Of a stretch of DNA of 31,463 nucleotides, positions 15,872 through 25,547 are shown piece after piece. The position numbers were made by a program, and so were the translations under genes. Source of the DNA: Candidatus Eiseniibacteriota bacterium (GTDB lineage: Bacteria > Arandabacterota > Arandabacteria > JAGLYR01); NCBI GenBank assembly GCA_023132135.1, contig JAGLYR010000195.1, positions 1 through 31,463 of the forward strand. The letters are read 5' to 3'. Below the pieces are notes generated by a model. It searched no databases. It saw only the letters and a program-made list of their open reading frames with translations, and was not told the DNA's origin. The stretch's first letter is position 1. Every line of letters starts with the position of its first letter.

Positions 15872-16987
15872 ATGGCGAAACGAGACTACTACGATATCCT
15901 GGGCGTCGACAGGAGCGCCAGCGCGGAAGAAATCAAGAAGAGCTACCGCGGGCTGGCGCTCGAGTTTCATCCCGACCGCAACCCGGGCAATACGGAGGCA
16001 GAGAGGAAGTTCAAGGAGGCGACGGAAGCGTACGAGGTTCTGAAGGACCCGGAGGAACGGGCGCGCTACGATCGGTTTGGCCATGCCGCGTCGGCCCCAT
16101 CGGGATTCGACGGTTTCGGTTCTGGAGGAATTGACCTCGGCGATGCGCTCCGGATTTTCATGCGGGATCTGGGTGGGTTTGGAGGAATGTTCGATGAGTC
16201 CCGGACCCGCGGCGCGGCAGGGTGGGCCAGTTCCAGCGGAGAGGATCTGCGGGCCAGGGTTGCCCTTACACTCAAGGAAGTGGCCGCGGGCACAGAGAAG
16301 AAAATCCGTTTCAAGCGCATGGTCGTTTGCAAGGAGTGTGGGGGAACTGGAGCGGAGAAGGGAGAAGCGTTGCGCTCATGCCCGGACTGCGGAGGGTCGG
16401 GGCAGGTTCAGCATGTGCGGCAGACTCTCTTCGGACGCTACGCAACGGTTTCGCCGTGCCGGCGATGTGGGGGGATGGGAAAGGTAATAGAGAAAACGTG
16501 CCCCGTGTGCCGGGGCAAGGGACGTATGGAAAAAAGGGAAACCATCAACGTCAAGATCCCCGCCGGCGTGAGTGCGGGCAACTACATTCCATTTCCGGGC
16601 AAGGGCAACGCGGGGGAGCGAGGGGGACCGCCGGGAGACCTGATTGTCATGATTGATGAGACAGGCGATCCGGTCTTCGAGCGGCACGAGCATGATGTCC
16701 TCCTGGACGTGGCCATTACGATGAGCCAGGCCGCATTGGGAAGCGAGATTGAGATTCCCGCGGTCACGGGACGTGTGAAACTCCGGATTCCCAAGGGAAC
16801 GGAGACGGGGCGGATCTTCCGACTGCGAGGCAAGGGAATTCCCAGGCTTCATGGGCGAGGATCGGGAGATCAGCTGGTGCGGGTCAGGATCTGGACGCCG
16901 CAGAAACTCAGCAGCAAGCAGAAGTCCCTCTATGAGGAGCTGGGAGCACTTGACGCGAAGGACCTCCCGCCTGTGGGCAAAGAGTGA
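15872..16987 (+). CDS. dnaJ: chaperone DnaJ (Hsp40)
   Basis: 371 aa. DnaJ delivers substrates to DnaK and stimulates its ATPase. The J domain (1-70) carries HPD at 33-35. A glycine/phenylalanine-rich linker follows (FDGFGSGG). The zinc-binding domain has all four repeats: [24 protein letters not shown] and CPVCRGKG. The C-terminal substrate domains contain [15 protein letters not shown] and [19 protein letters not shown]. It is last in hrcA-grpE-dnaJ, with no clear terminator after its TGA. Confidence 0.97.
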   Translation: MAKRDYYDILGVDRSASAEEIKKSYRGLALEFHPDRNPGNTEAERKFKEATEAYEVLKDPEERARYDRFGHAASAPSGFDGFGSGGIDLGDALRIFMRDLGGFGGMFDESRTRGAAGWASSSGEDLRARVALTLKEVAAGTEKKIRFKRMVVCKECGGTGAEKGEALRSCPDCGGSGQVQHVRQTLFGRYATVSPCRRCGGMGKVIEKTCPVCRGKGRMEKRETINVKIPAGVSAGNYIPFPGKGNAGERGGPPGDLIVMIDETGDPVFERHEHDVLLDVAITMSQAALGSEIEIPAVTGRVKLRIPKGTETGRIFRLRGKGIPRLHGRGSGDQLVRVRIWTPQKLSSKQKSLYEELGALDAKDLPPVGKE

Positions 16988-17095
16988 TGGAGGGAATGCG
17001 GAAGCGACAGGGTTGAGAGGAACAGGTCCAGGGTCCCGGGAACCATGGCCATCTGCGATTCACGGGCTTCGCGGGCCAGTGCCGGAACTCAGGGC

Positions 17096-17124
17096 TTGAC
17101 AAGACGGTGAATGGGCATTATACT
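17096..17124 (+). promoter_or_regulatory. strong sigma-70 promoter of the rpsU cluster
   Basis: TTGACA (17096-17101, perfect) and TATACT (17119-17124, 5/6) are separated by 17 bp. The start site falls near 17131, giving a leader of about 250 nt before rpsU. Confidence 0.8.
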
Positions 17125-17130
17125 TATGGT

Positions 17131-17381
17131 GTGATGTGATCGATTCTGAATCCCTGTAGCTCAAGTCTCGCTATTGCGAAGGTTACAGCGATTCGTACAT
17201 GGTGTGCTGGCGGCAGCAGACTCTGCCCGGATGGGCGGGTGTGTGGTTCCGTTTACCCTTTTCGGTTGCTGGGCCTTCCGTGAAGGTGCCTGCACCCAGG
17301 GAGTCCCGTTGCGGTTTCCGTAAGGAGTTGACATCTACATGAAGGAAGGAAGGCTTTGGTCGGGGGGGGGAGGTGGATGGT
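17131..17381 (+). promoter_or_regulatory. structured 5' leader of rpsU with G9AGG Shine-Dalgarno
   Basis: The non-coding stretch between promoter and start codon can form several hairpins. CTGTA (17154-17158) pairs with TACAG (17184-17188) around an inner TCGC/GCGA. GCCC (17225-17228) pairs with GGGC (17233-17236). CTGGG (17269-17273) pairs with CCCAG (17295-17299), enclosing CCTTC/GAAGG (17274-17286). The leader ends in nine G then AGG (17362-17373), 8 nt before the GTG. I recognise no Rfam-type core. Autoregulation by a ribosomal protein is an inference from position and shape. Confidence 0.5.
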
Positions 17382-17579
17382 GTGCCGGGGGTAATCGTAA
17401 GGGAGTCTGAGTCGTTTGAGAGTGCATTCAAGCGGTTCAAGAAGCGGTGCGAGAAGGAGGGCATTCTAGCTGACTTTCGCAAGCACCAGCATTTTGAAAA
17501 ACCGAGCGAGCGCCGCAAGCGCAAGATACACGCGGCCAAGAGGAAGAGCGCTCGCAAGGGTAGAACGAGCACCAGATAG
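17382..17579 (+). CDS. rpsU: 30S ribosomal protein bS21
   Basis: 65 aa, the normal size. GTG 17382 gives the canonical start MPGVIVRESESFESAFKRF, with AGG ending 8 nt upstream; an in-frame GTG at 17373 overlaps the Shine-Dalgarno and is less likely. The middle CEKEGILADFRKHQHFEKPS and the basic tail RRKRKIHAAKRKSARKGR are typical. bS21 sits next to the anti-Shine-Dalgarno end of 16S rRNA and influences initiation. It leads the rpsU-mutS2-dnaG-rpoD row, a version of the classical macromolecular-synthesis operon. Confidence 0.95.
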   Translation: MPGVIVRESESFESAFKRFKKRCEKEGILADFRKHQHFEKPSERRKRKIHAAKRKSARKGRTSTR

Positions 17580-17707
17580 TCAGAACTGGTCAGGCAACAT
17601 TCGCTTGCTGAAGTATCCACGGGGGGTGCGCTGCGAGGGTTGCTTGACCGGCTCTTGTTCAGGTCCGGTAGGGGGGCCGGCAGCGTCGAGGTCCCCCTAT
17701 CCCTATG

Positions 17708-17742
17708 AATCCGGATTCTTCGAATGCAAGCCGGGTTTTCTT
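17708..17742 (+). terminator. possible terminator or attenuator after rpsU
   Basis: AATCCGG (17708-17714) pairs with CCGGGTT (17731-17737) with one T-G pair, enclosing a small ATTC/GAAT hairpin, and is followed by TTTTCTT. It lies about 130 bp after rpsU and could reduce read-through into mutS2-dnaG-rpoD. Confidence 0.4.
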
Positions 17743-17866
17743 ATCCGGGTCGGCCTCTGTGTGGTGGTGAGCAGTTCTTCTGACTGAGTGGGACTTTCCT
17801 GTGCCCCGGGCGATCCCTGCTGGACGAAGGGCTGCAGTTGAGCGCGGGACCAAATCGATTCCCAGG

Positions 17867-20221
17867 ATGGTAGACGCCCATACGTTGCAGGTCCTTGAAT
17901 TCCGGAAGATCCTCGATCTGCTGGTCAGTCGCGCCCGGACGAGAGTCGGCAAGGAGCGCGCGGCCGAACTGGATCCCATTGACGACATCCAAATACTCAG
18001 GAATCGCCTGGAGATTGTCTCGGCGTTCCGAGAGATCCTCTCCTCCGACGGTGCCATTTCCCTTGAGGGGATTCACGATATCCGGGCCCAGCTCAGCGCC
18101 GCCGAAGTGGAGGGGAACCTCTTGGATCCCGGGGATCTCCTGCAGGTGATGGAGACGGCGAGGGTGATGGCCCAGTTGGCCAGCAGCCTTGCTCGCTACC
18201 ATGATCGCCTGCCGCTTGCCGCGGGGGAGGCCGGTGGCATCATTCCTACTCCTGCCCTTGTTGAGACGATTGGCAGGAGCATAGAGGATAGCGGCCGGGT
18301 TTCGGATCGGGCTACGCCCCGCCTGGTGGAAATCCGGAGACGCAGGAATCGTGTGCGGGGCCAGCTTCGACAGCACCTCGAGAAATACCTGGGGAGTTCG
18401 GTTCTGGAAGACGCCAGGCAGGAGGATCTGATTACCATCCGGAACGGGCGCTTTGTCATTCCGGTCAAGGCAGAACGCCGGCGCCGGGTTCCGGGCATCG
18501 TGCACGACCGCTCGGCGAGCGGGGCAACGGTTTTCGTTGAACCTCTCGATACCGTGGATCTCAACAATGAACTTCACGAGCTTGATGGCGAGGAGAGAAC
18601 CGAAATCCGGCGGGTGCTGCAGAACCTCACCTCCATGGTCTCGGAAGCCGCACCGGCGCTCCGGCGGAATCTCGACATCACGGGGGCGGTGGACCTGGAT
18701 TTTGCCATGGCGCGGCTGTCCATCGATCTCGGGGCCGAGCCTCCCGAACTGAATCGGGATGGGCAGATTCACATTGTACAGGGTCGACATCCACTGCTGG
18801 AAGGGATGGCAACTGGTGGGGACGGGGCGGCTGTTCCCCTGGAAATGGAACTGGGACCGAGGAAGCGGGTGTTGGTGGTTACGGGCCCCAACATGGGAGG
18901 GAAGACGGTCGCTCTCAAGACCGTTGGTCTTCTGACCCTCATGGCCCAGTCCGGGCTCCATGTGCCTTCGGGGGCGGGTACCCGCCTGGCGATTTTTGAA
19001 AAGATCTACGCCGATATCGGCGATGAGCAGTCCATCGAACAAAGTCTCAGCACCTTCTCCTCCCATCTGAAACACCTGGTGCGTGTGCTGGACAACGCGG
19101 ACAACCGGACTCTGGTTCTCCTGGATGAGCTGGGTGCGGGAACAGACCCGGAAGAAGGAGTTGCCCTGGGAATCTCGGTGATCGAGACTTTGGCGGACCG
19201 GGATGCGCGAGTTGTGGCGACAACTCACCACGGGGCATTCAAGGTCCTTGCCGAGAACCACAAGTGGTTCGAGAACGCGTCTCTGGAATTCGATCCTGAG
19301 ACCCTGCGGCCGACCTACCGGTTTCGTATGGGAATCCCGGGGCCCTCCCGAGGGCTGGATCTGGCCGCCGGTGAGGGTGTTCCGCCGGCGGTTCTGGAGA
19401 GGGCCCGGGCCCTGATGGGATCGGAGCGATTGCAGCTGGAAGCGATGCTCATGGACCTGGAGACGCGCCTGGCGGATATCGATCGGGAACGAACAGCGAT
19501 TGCCGGAGAGCGCGAGGTCCTGGAGGAGCGAAATCAGATTCTGGCAAAGCGGCTTCGGGGAGTCCGGAGAGAAGAGAAGGAACTCCGCGAGAAGGCGCTT
19601 TCCGAAGCTTCCCGCGTTGTTGAGGATGCCCGCAAGCTGGTGGAGCGGACCGTTGCAGAGGTGAGAGCCAAAGGCGCAGATCGGCCGGCTATCAAGAAGG
19701 CCAGAGCTGATCTGGACCAAGCGGCGAAAAAGCTGGAAGCCGGCCGTGAGTCTTCGCCCCCTGCCCATCTGCCCGCAGCCCGCGTGGGGGACGAGGTCTG
19801 GATCTCAACCCTGGACAAGCGGGGTGTGGTAGTGGCGGAGCCGGACAGCGGCGGGCGAGTGACGATCCAGAGCGGGAAGCTCCGGCTGAAGGTGCCGCTC
19901 GAGAGTCTGGGCACACCGCCGGACGGATCGGGTTCTCAGGAGACCGCTGGGAAGGTGCGTTGGGATGGAGAGGTTTCGGCGGCCACGGAAATCGACGTGC
20001 GGGGGTTGCCGGCGGATGAGGCTATCCAGTGGATTGACCGCTTCCTGGACGAGGCAATGCTGGCTGGACTGAATGAAGTTCGGGTGATCCACGGGAAGGG
20101 TAAGGGAATTCTGAAAAGGGAAGTCGAGGCGGCGCTGGCGCGGGACCAGCGTGTGCGCGGGTTCCGGTTGGGAAACTGGAACGAGGGGGGGTGGGGTGCC
20201 ACAGTTGTGGTGCTGAAGTAG
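17867..20221 (+). CDS. mutS2: MutS2 family ATPase/endonuclease
   Basis: 784 aa from ATG 17867, which aligns with the usual family start (a short lead, then LQVLEFRKILDLL). A GTG at 17801 would add 22 residues. MutS2 proteins lack the mismatch-binding domain of MutS; they act on branched DNA and, in some bacteria, on collided ribosomes. Visible parts are a clamp/core region, Walker A GPNMGGKT (about 341-348), the DEQSIEQSLSTFSSHL motif, Walker B LVLLDELGAGTDP, a long charged coiled coil (about 520-630), a KOW-like segment and the C-terminal Smr nuclease domain (about 705-784) with DVRG and VIHGKGKGIL. It stands between rpsU and dnaG, where many bacteria have no gene. Confidence 0.95.
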   Translation: MVDAHTLQVLEFRKILDLLVSRARTRVGKERAAELDPIDDIQILRNRLEIVSAFREILSSDGAISLEGIHDIRAQLSAAEVEGNLLDPGDLLQVMETARVMAQLASSLARYHDRLPLAAGEAGGIIPTPALVETIGRSIEDSGRVSDRATPRLVEIRRRRNRVRGQLRQHLEKYLGSSVLEDARQEDLITIRNGRFVIPVKAERRRRVPGIVHDRSASGATVFVEPLDTVDLNNELHELDGEERTEIRRVLQNLTSMVSEAAPALRRNLDITGAVDLDFAMARLSIDLGAEPPELNRDGQIHIVQGRHPLLEGMATGGDGAAVPLEMELGPRKRVLVVTGPNMGGKTVALKTVGLLTLMAQSGLHVPSGAGTRLAIFEKIYADIGDEQSIEQSLSTFSSHLKHLVRVLDNADNRTLVLLDELGAGTDPEEGVALGISVIETLADRDARVVATTHHGAFKVLAENHKWFENASLEFDPETLRPTYRFRMGIPGPSRGLDLAAGEGVPPAVLERARALMGSERLQLEAMLMDLETRLADIDRERTAIAGEREVLEERNQILAKRLRGVRREEKELREKALSEASRVVEDARKLVERTVAEVRAKGADRPAIKKARADLDQAAKKLEAGRESSPPAHLPAARVGDEVWISTLDKRGVVVAEPDSGGRVTIQSGKLRLKVPLESLGTPPDGSGSQETAGKVRWDGEVSAATEIDVRGLPADEAIQWIDRFLDEAMLAGLNEVRVIHGKGKGILKREVEAALARDQRVRGFRLGNWNEGGWGATVVVLK

Positions 20222-20293
20222 CCGGGATTCCCTAATAACCCGGGCTAGCCTGTGCATGGTCCGGTCTGGGTGCTGTGATGGGAAGGTCGTTCT

Positions 20294-22063
20294 GTGGTCG
20301 ATAGCAGGGAAACAACGGTTGAGGACATCCGGGCCCGGAATGACATCGTGGAGGTCATTTCCGAGTTTGTGCGGCTTCGGAAAGCGGGACGGAGTTTCAA
20401 GGGGCTCTGCCCGTTTCACAAGGAGAAGACCCCGTCCTTCGTGGTGAATCCGGAGCGCCAGATGTACCACTGCTTTGGATGTGGCGTGGGCGGTGACGTG
20501 TTCAGTTTCATCATGGATCATGAGAAACTGGATTTCCCTGAGGCCTTGCGGTATCTGGCCGAGCGGGCGGGCCTGCCGCCGCCGCGAGCGCGGGCGGGCG
20601 GGCAGACGTCGAAGAACGATCCCGCATACCGGGCCAACGAGTTTGCAGCGCGGTTTTTCCAGGAACAGCTGAAATCCCCTGCCGGGAAGCAGGCTCTTTC
20701 GTATCTTCGGAAGCGAGGCCTCAGTCCAGAGGTGATCGCCCTGTTCCAGATCGGGTTCGCACCGCCGGGGTGGAACGATCTTCTGAATGCTGCGGCCCGG
20801 GAAGGCCTGGGCACTGAGGCATTGGCCATGGCGGGACTCGTGGGGAAGGGGGAGCGGGGATGGTACGATAGGTTCCGCAACCGGATCATGTTCCCCATTC
20901 TGGAGGTCACAGGTCGCGTCGTGGGTCTGGGTGGTCGAGTGCTGGGGGACCAGGAACCCAAGTATCTGAATTCCCCCGAGACCCCGGTGTTCCGCAAAGG
21001 AGCTCATCTTTATGGGCTCAACTGGACACGGGGTGAGATCGGCCGGGAGGACCGGGCGCTCCTGGTGGAAGGTTACCTGGATCTGGTGGCTCTCAAGCAG
21101 TATGGAATTGAAAACGTCGTGGCCAGCATGGGAACAGCTTTGACGTCAGAGGCGGCGCGCCGGTTGAGCCGCCTCTCGAAACGCGTGACCATTGTCAACG
21201 ACGGGGATGAGGCAGGCCGAAAAGCGGCCGTGAGATCGGCCGAAGTACTTCTGGCGGAAGGATTCCGGGTCCATGTTGCGGTACTTCCCGCGGGAACAGA
21301 TCCGGACAGCTACGTTCGCTCCAGCGGCGCCGAGGTTTTCCGGCGGTTGGTCCGGGATGCACCCGGAATCGTCAATTTCCTGTTCCGCGAGGCGGATGAC
21401 TACGAGTCCCGTGAGAAAGCGACCCGGGAAGTTCTGAATCTGTTCTCCCGGATAGATGATCCGATCCGGAGAGGTTGGTATGTGAAGGAACTGGCCGAGC
21501 GGTCGGGACTGGACGAGAAGGTTCTGCAGCGGGCGGCGGCCCGGAAGACGGGCCTGCCCCGCAACACACCGGCGTCGGGTCCCCGGAAGTCGTCGGCCGA
21601 TGGGGCGCTCCAGGCGGAACGCGGCCTTGTCAAGTACCTTCTGGATGCGGAGATGCTGGAGCCGGAGGTCGTGGAACGCATCCGGTCGTGCGAGTTCAGG
21701 GATGCCGCCAGCCATCGGCTGGCCGGCGTGTTGCTGGATGCCCTGAAGGAAGGACACCGGCTCACGGCCACGGAAGTGGTGTCGAGACTCCAGGACCGGG
21801 ATGCCTTGGCCTTGCTTGCGGCCGTCTCATTGAAAGAAGACATTGTGGATGAGGCCAAGCAGATCCGAGACTACCTGAGCCACCTGAGGAAGCGGGAGCT
21901 GCGGGAGAGAATTACAGAGACGAAGGGCGAGATGCGCGAGGCGGAGCGCCGGGAAGACGAAGAAGCCCTTCGCCGTCTCCAGGTACACTACTTGGACCTG
22001 ATGGCGGAGATAAAGGGGCTGGTGACCGGATTGGGGAATTTCGAAAGGAGTTCCGGGCGATGA
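20294..22063 (+). CDS. dnaG: DNA primase
   Basis: 589 aa. It makes RNA primers at the replication fork. The zinc ribbon uses C39, H42, C60 and C63 (CPFH, CFGC). The catalytic core contains RNRIMFPI and [21 protein letters not shown]. The TOPRIM fold is marked by LLVEGYLD (about 256-263) and [11 protein letters not shown] (about 302-312). The C-terminal part is charged and helical, consistent with the DnaB-binding domain. GTG 20294 has GGAAGG about 8 nt upstream. It overlaps rpoD by the ATGA at 22060-22063, so the two are translationally coupled. Confidence 0.96.
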   Translation: MVDSRETTVEDIRARNDIVEVISEFVRLRKAGRSFKGLCPFHKEKTPSFVVNPERQMYHCFGCGVGGDVFSFIMDHEKLDFPEALRYLAERAGLPPPRARAGGQTSKNDPAYRANEFAARFFQEQLKSPAGKQALSYLRKRGLSPEVIALFQIGFAPPGWNDLLNAAAREGLGTEALAMAGLVGKGERGWYDRFRNRIMFPILEVTGRVVGLGGRVLGDQEPKYLNSPETPVFRKGAHLYGLNWTRGEIGREDRALLVEGYLDLVALKQYGIENVVASMGTALTSEAARRLSRLSKRVTIVNDGDEAGRKAAVRSAEVLLAEGFRVHVAVLPAGTDPDSYVRSSGAEVFRRLVRDAPGIVNFLFREADDYESREKATREVLNLFSRIDDPIRRGWYVKELAERSGLDEKVLQRAAARKTGLPRNTPASGPRKSSADGALQAERGLVKYLLDAEMLEPEVVERIRSCEFRDAASHRLAGVLLDALKEGHRLTATEVVSRLQDRDALALLAAVSLKEDIVDEAKQIRDYLSHLRKRELRERITETKGEMREAERREDEEALRRLQVHYLDLMAEIKGLVTGLGNFERSSGR

Positions 22064-23787
22064 AGAAATCGCAAACGCGGGATGGCATTGAGCAGCTCAA
22101 GAAGCTGGCTCTCCGCCAGGGGTATGCAACCCACGACCAAGTCAACGAGTTCCTCCATGAGGATGCGTCGCCCGATGAGATGGACGACACGTACATCATG
22201 CTGGGGGATCTCGGTATTGACGTGGTGGATTCGCCTGAGGAGCACTATCGCCGGAAGGCCCAGCGCAAGGAGAAGGAAAAGACCAAGCGGGTCGCCGAGG
22301 AGGCGGACCAGCGGGGCCGGTATGACGACCCCGTACGGATGTACCTGCGCGAGATGGGCCGCGTTCCCCTCCTGAACCGTGAGGGAGAAATTGAAATCGC
22401 CATGCGCATCGAGTCAGGCGAGCGGATGGTGACCCTGGCCGTATTCCGGTGTGCCACCAGTCTCCGTGATCTCAGGAATCTCCGCGATAAGCTGGACAAG
22501 GGAAACGTGGCCGTCGAGGATATTGTTCATGTCGATCTGGGGGGCTGGGGGACGGGCTATGCAGCTCGGAAAGAGCGCCAGCGAGCACTCCGGAGCATCG
22601 ACCGGATTCAGAGACTGGAAAACGAGATCCAGGGCTTCAGGAAGAAGCACGATGTAGAGAAAGCGACGGACCGCCAGCGCAAGACAGCGATCGAATGCAT
22701 CGACCGCCGCCAGAAGAAAATCGAGCAAGAGCTGGATGGTCTCCGGCTCCATCCCCGGCAGATCGAAAAACTGGTTCACAGGCTCACCGGGATGATCGAG
22801 CGGGTGGAAGAGACGGAGAAGGAAATCCGCTCTGCAGAGCGGATCTGCACCCGGTGCATGAAGAATGCCAGGCGGCCCAAGGGGGGCAAAGGCGCGGCGA
22901 GGCCCCAGAGCAAGAAGGCCCAGATCGAACACGCTGCGGCCATGCGGCAGATGAAGAATGCCCGCCGGAAAATCCGGCGCATCGAGATTGAGGCCGGTCT
23001 GGAAAGGGGCAGACTCCGGGAGGTGATCGGCCAGATCAGCTTGGGCCGGGACACGACCGAGCAGGCCAAGCGGGAAATGATTGAGGCCAACGTCCGCCTG
23101 GTGATCAGCATTGCGAAGCGCTACACCAACCGGGGTCTCGAATTCCTGGACCTGATCCAGGAGGGCAACAGCGGCTTGATGCGGGCCGTGGAGAAGTTCG
23201 ACTACAAGAAGGGCTACAAGTTCAGCACGTATGCCACGTGGTGGATCCGGCAGGCTATCACGCGAGCCATCGCTGATCAGGCGCGGACTATCCGGGTCCC
23301 CGTGCACATGATTGAGGCCATCAACAAGGTGGTTCGGGTCTCGCGCCGACTGGTTCAGGAGTACGGGCGCGAGCCTGTCCCGGAAGAGGTGGCCAAGAAG
23401 CTGGACATGCCCCTGGACAAGGTGAAGTCCATCCTCAAAGTTGCCCAGGAACCGATTTCCCTGGACCGACCCATCGGCGAGGATGAGGACAGCAATCTGG
23501 GGGATTTCATCGAGGACACGAAGGTCATTTCCCCCGCACACTCGGCTGCCTTTGTGATGCTGCAGGAGCAGATGGGGAACGTCCTGGGTACGCTGTCGCG
23601 CCGGGAGGAGAAGGTAATACGGCTCCGGTTCGGGCTGGGCGATGGTTGCCCGCGGACCCTGGAAGAAGTGGGATCCATCTTCAACGTGACCCGCGAGCGC
23701 GTGCGCCAGATCGAAGCGAAGGCGCTGCGCAAACTGCGCCATCCCTCGCGGTCGAGGAAACTCAAGGGTTACGTCGAAATGCCGTAG
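22060..23787 (+). CDS. rpoD: RNA polymerase primary sigma factor (sigma-70)
   Basis: 575 aa. The order is region 1.1 (about 8-60), region 1.2 ([17 protein letters not shown]), and a long charged non-conserved region with a lysine/proline-rich patch and a CTRC pair. Region 2 ([37 protein letters not shown]) follows, then region 3, and region 4 ([38 protein letters not shown]). The presence of region 1.1 marks it as a group 1 housekeeping sigma. It is translationally coupled to dnaG and closes the rpsU-mutS2-dnaG-rpoD row. Confidence 0.97.
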   Translation: MKKSQTRDGIEQLKKLALRQGYATHDQVNEFLHEDASPDEMDDTYIMLGDLGIDVVDSPEEHYRRKAQRKEKEKTKRVAEEADQRGRYDDPVRMYLREMGRVPLLNREGEIEIAMRIESGERMVTLAVFRCATSLRDLRNLRDKLDKGNVAVEDIVHVDLGGWGTGYAARKERQRALRSIDRIQRLENEIQGFRKKHDVEKATDRQRKTAIECIDRRQKKIEQELDGLRLHPRQIEKLVHRLTGMIERVEETEKEIRSAERICTRCMKNARRPKGGKGAARPQSKKAQIEHAAAMRQMKNARRKIRRIEIEAGLERGRLREVIGQISLGRDTTEQAKREMIEANVRLVISIAKRYTNRGLEFLDLIQEGNSGLMRAVEKFDYKKGYKFSTYATWWIRQAITRAIADQARTIRVPVHMIEAINKVVRVSRRLVQEYGREPVPEEVAKKLDMPLDKVKSILKVAQEPISLDRPIGEDEDSNLGDFIEDTKVISPAHSAAFVMLQEQMGNVLGTLSRREEKVIRLRFGLGDGCPRTLEEVGSIFNVTRERVRQIEAKALRKLRHPSRSRKLKGYVEMP

Positions 23788-23825
23788 AGCGGAAAGGCGA
23801 GAGCAGTATTCCCCAATCCTAGTCG

Positions 23826-23908
23826 CTTGTCACCCTGTCACCTGTCACTGGGTTGGGGCCAGCGCCCCGTCCGTGTGACGAGGGCGAGTGACGAGTGTCA
23901 AGTGTCGA
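23826..23908 (+). repeat. heptamer repeat pair in inverted arrangement after rpoD
   Basis: Units near CCTGTCA run at 23826-23847 and units near GTGACGA/GTGTCAA at 23875-23908, about one per 7 bp. Between them GGGGC/GCCCC encloses a CAGC loop, and GTCAC/GTGAC pair further out. The hairpin may end rpoD transcripts, but no T run follows. Confidence 0.6.
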
Positions 23909-23938
23909 GGAAATAGGGTAAAGTCCGAGACCGCAACG

Positions 23939-25327
23939 CTAGTCCGTTCCCTTGAATCTGTCTTTCATCCTGGTCCACGTTATGGCGTCCACCCCTGACG
24001 CTCCGCCTCCGCATGGGCATCCCACCCCGAACGCCCCAACCTGCCCGCAGCCGTATCCGTCAATGCATGGAGAACACTCCTGGAGCTGGAAGCACTCGCC
24101 GTCTGAATCGCAGAAGAGTGGATCCTCGGAGAAGTTGCCGGTGCTCCCCGGCTGATTCGACGGGCATCCTGCCCAGTCGCCCCCCGCGTTACCGTAGATG
24201 TCGGAACAGGTGAGACTGAGCCCCGTCACAGACTCGTCACAGCCGATGCCTTCCCCTTCTGTGCTGAAGACAATGAGCGTGTTCACGATCTCGGGTGAGG
24301 ATCCCAGATCGCACCAGATCCCGCCGCCATCGGGGGCCGAGTTCCCGCAGAGAGTGCAGTGCCGGAGGGATGGGGAACCGTTCCCGCAGTACATGCCCCC
24401 GCCCCAGACGGCCGAGTTGCCTGCCAGGAGGCACTCGGTCAGGAGGGCGGAAGACTCGTAGCACCAGATCCCGGCTCCCTGGAAGGCGGTATTGCTGGCG
24501 AACGTGCACCGGGTCAGTACGGGTGAGGATGAGAAACATTGCACGGCGCCGCCCAGGTGCGCCGAGTTGCCGGTGAACGCACAGCGGGTCAGCTGGGGAG
24601 AGCCGGATGGGTAGCACCAGATCGCGCCACCGCCCATGTCCGCCAGGTTCTGGTCGAATACGCAATCGGTGAGTGAGGGGGATGACTGGCTGCAGCTGAT
24701 CCCGCCCCCGTAGTATCTCACGGACTCGTTGCCGCGAAAGGTGCATTCGGTAAGGAGAGGTGCGGATTCGTGGAGGAAGACAGCGCCGCCGGCGTCGTAG
24801 GCCGTGTTGTCCAGGAACCTGCACCGGGTGAAGGTGGAAAAGCACTCCCGCGCGTAGATCGCGCCGCCGCTGTACCAGGTTGTGTTGTTCGTGAAGATGC
24901 AGTCGGCGAAAGTGGGCGAGGCCTCCCAGCAGTAGACGCCTGCGGCATTCTCACTTCGAAACGCGCCGGTGAGGGTAATCCCCTCGAGCACTGATTCCGG
25001 TCCCTCGCCGGACTGGAAGTAGAACCCGCGGTGCTCATATCCGGGGCCGGCCTCGCAGTCGATGATGCACGCCTTGGGATTCCCGCTCCGGGACCGGAGG
25101 GTGATGGCCTTGCCGAGGAAGTCGATGTCCCGGTTTCCGTCGCCGGTGAACGTGCCGTCGGAGAGCTCGATCACGTCGCCGCCGGTGGCTGCGGCGATGG
25201 CGTCCTGGATTGTCGGGAAATCCCCAGTGCCGTCAGGTTCAATGAGATAGACAGCGGCGATTGCGGGGGAGGAGAAGACCGCGACCGCAACGGCCGCCGC
25301 TGTCAATATGTTGAGAAGGCAATTCAC
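23939..25327 (-). CDS. secreted right-handed beta-helix repeat protein
   Basis: 462 aa. A signal peptide (about 1-25, ending SSPAIAA) is followed by YLIEPDGTGDFPTIQDAI, the usual opening of bacterial parallel beta-helix proteins. From about residue 115 to 360 a repeat of 23-24 residues recurs, with pattern SSPxLTxCxFxxNxAxxGGAI, about ten turns, as in Pmp-like (chlamydial polymorphic outer membrane protein) repeats. The C terminus is Cys/Gly-rich (CSPCIDGYGCGQVGAFGVGC), then GVDAITWTRMKDRFKGTD. The start is a GTG at 25327 with only a weak GGGA ahead. It has no catalytic motif that I can see; adhesin or surface carbohydrate binding is a guess. Confidence 0.85.
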   Translation of the reverse strand: MNCLLNILTAAAVAVAVFSSPAIAAVYLIEPDGTGDFPTIQDAIAAATGGDVIELSDGTFTGDGNRDIDFLGKAITLRSRSGNPKACIIDCEAGPGYEHRGFYFQSGEGPESVLEGITLTGAFRSENAAGVYCWEASPTFADCIFTNNTTWYSGGAIYARECFSTFTRCRFLDNTAYDAGGAVFLHESAPLLTECTFRGNESVRYYGGGISCSQSSPSLTDCVFDQNLADMGGGAIWCYPSGSPQLTRCAFTGNSAHLGGAVQCFSSSPVLTRCTFASNTAFQGAGIWCYESSALLTECLLAGNSAVWGGGMYCGNGSPSLRHCTLCGNSAPDGGGIWCDLGSSPEIVNTLIVFSTEGEGIGCDESVTGLSLTCSDIYGNAGGDWAGCPSNQPGSTGNFSEDPLFCDSDGECFQLQECSPCIDGYGCGQVGAFGVGCPCGGGASGVDAITWTRMKDRFKGTD

Positions 25328-25432
25328 GGGTAGTCCCAGGGTAGAAGATAGCTATTCCATTAGCAATTGCATATGATAGCACACCTGAAGGACTATCTGT
25401 AGATACCAAGCGGCATTTGGCCATCAGGGGTT

Positions 25433-25452
25433 TAACCCGCACTTCTCACCAG
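25433..25452 (+). repeat. dispersed 20-bp motif, copy at 25433
   Basis: TAACCCGCACTTCTCACCAG differs at two positions from the copy after lepB (12051-12070). It lies in the divergent gap between the beta-helix and methyltransferase genes. Confidence 0.6.
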
Positions 25453-25547
25453 CCATCTGCTGCGGCATTCGAGGATTGTCACGGAAATGTCAAACGGGTA
25501 TCATATCGGCGGAATCCACGGGCCCGGAAGAGAAAGCGGGGGAAGGC

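Noticed and set aside
17154-17300. 6S RNA or another known small RNA in the rpsU leader
   Set aside because: A short resemblance (GGTTACAGC) to part of 6S RNA is not backed by the long closed stem and central bubble; the promoter position fits an rpsU leader better.
17741-19768. 675-aa open frame on the minus strand over mutS2
   Set aside because: Antisense to a clear MutS2 with intact Walker motifs; composition is arginine/glutamine/histidine-rich as expected of a shadow frame.
23826-23908. CRISPR array
   Set aside because: The repeats are only 7 bp, contiguous and degenerate, with no spacers; no cas genes nearby.
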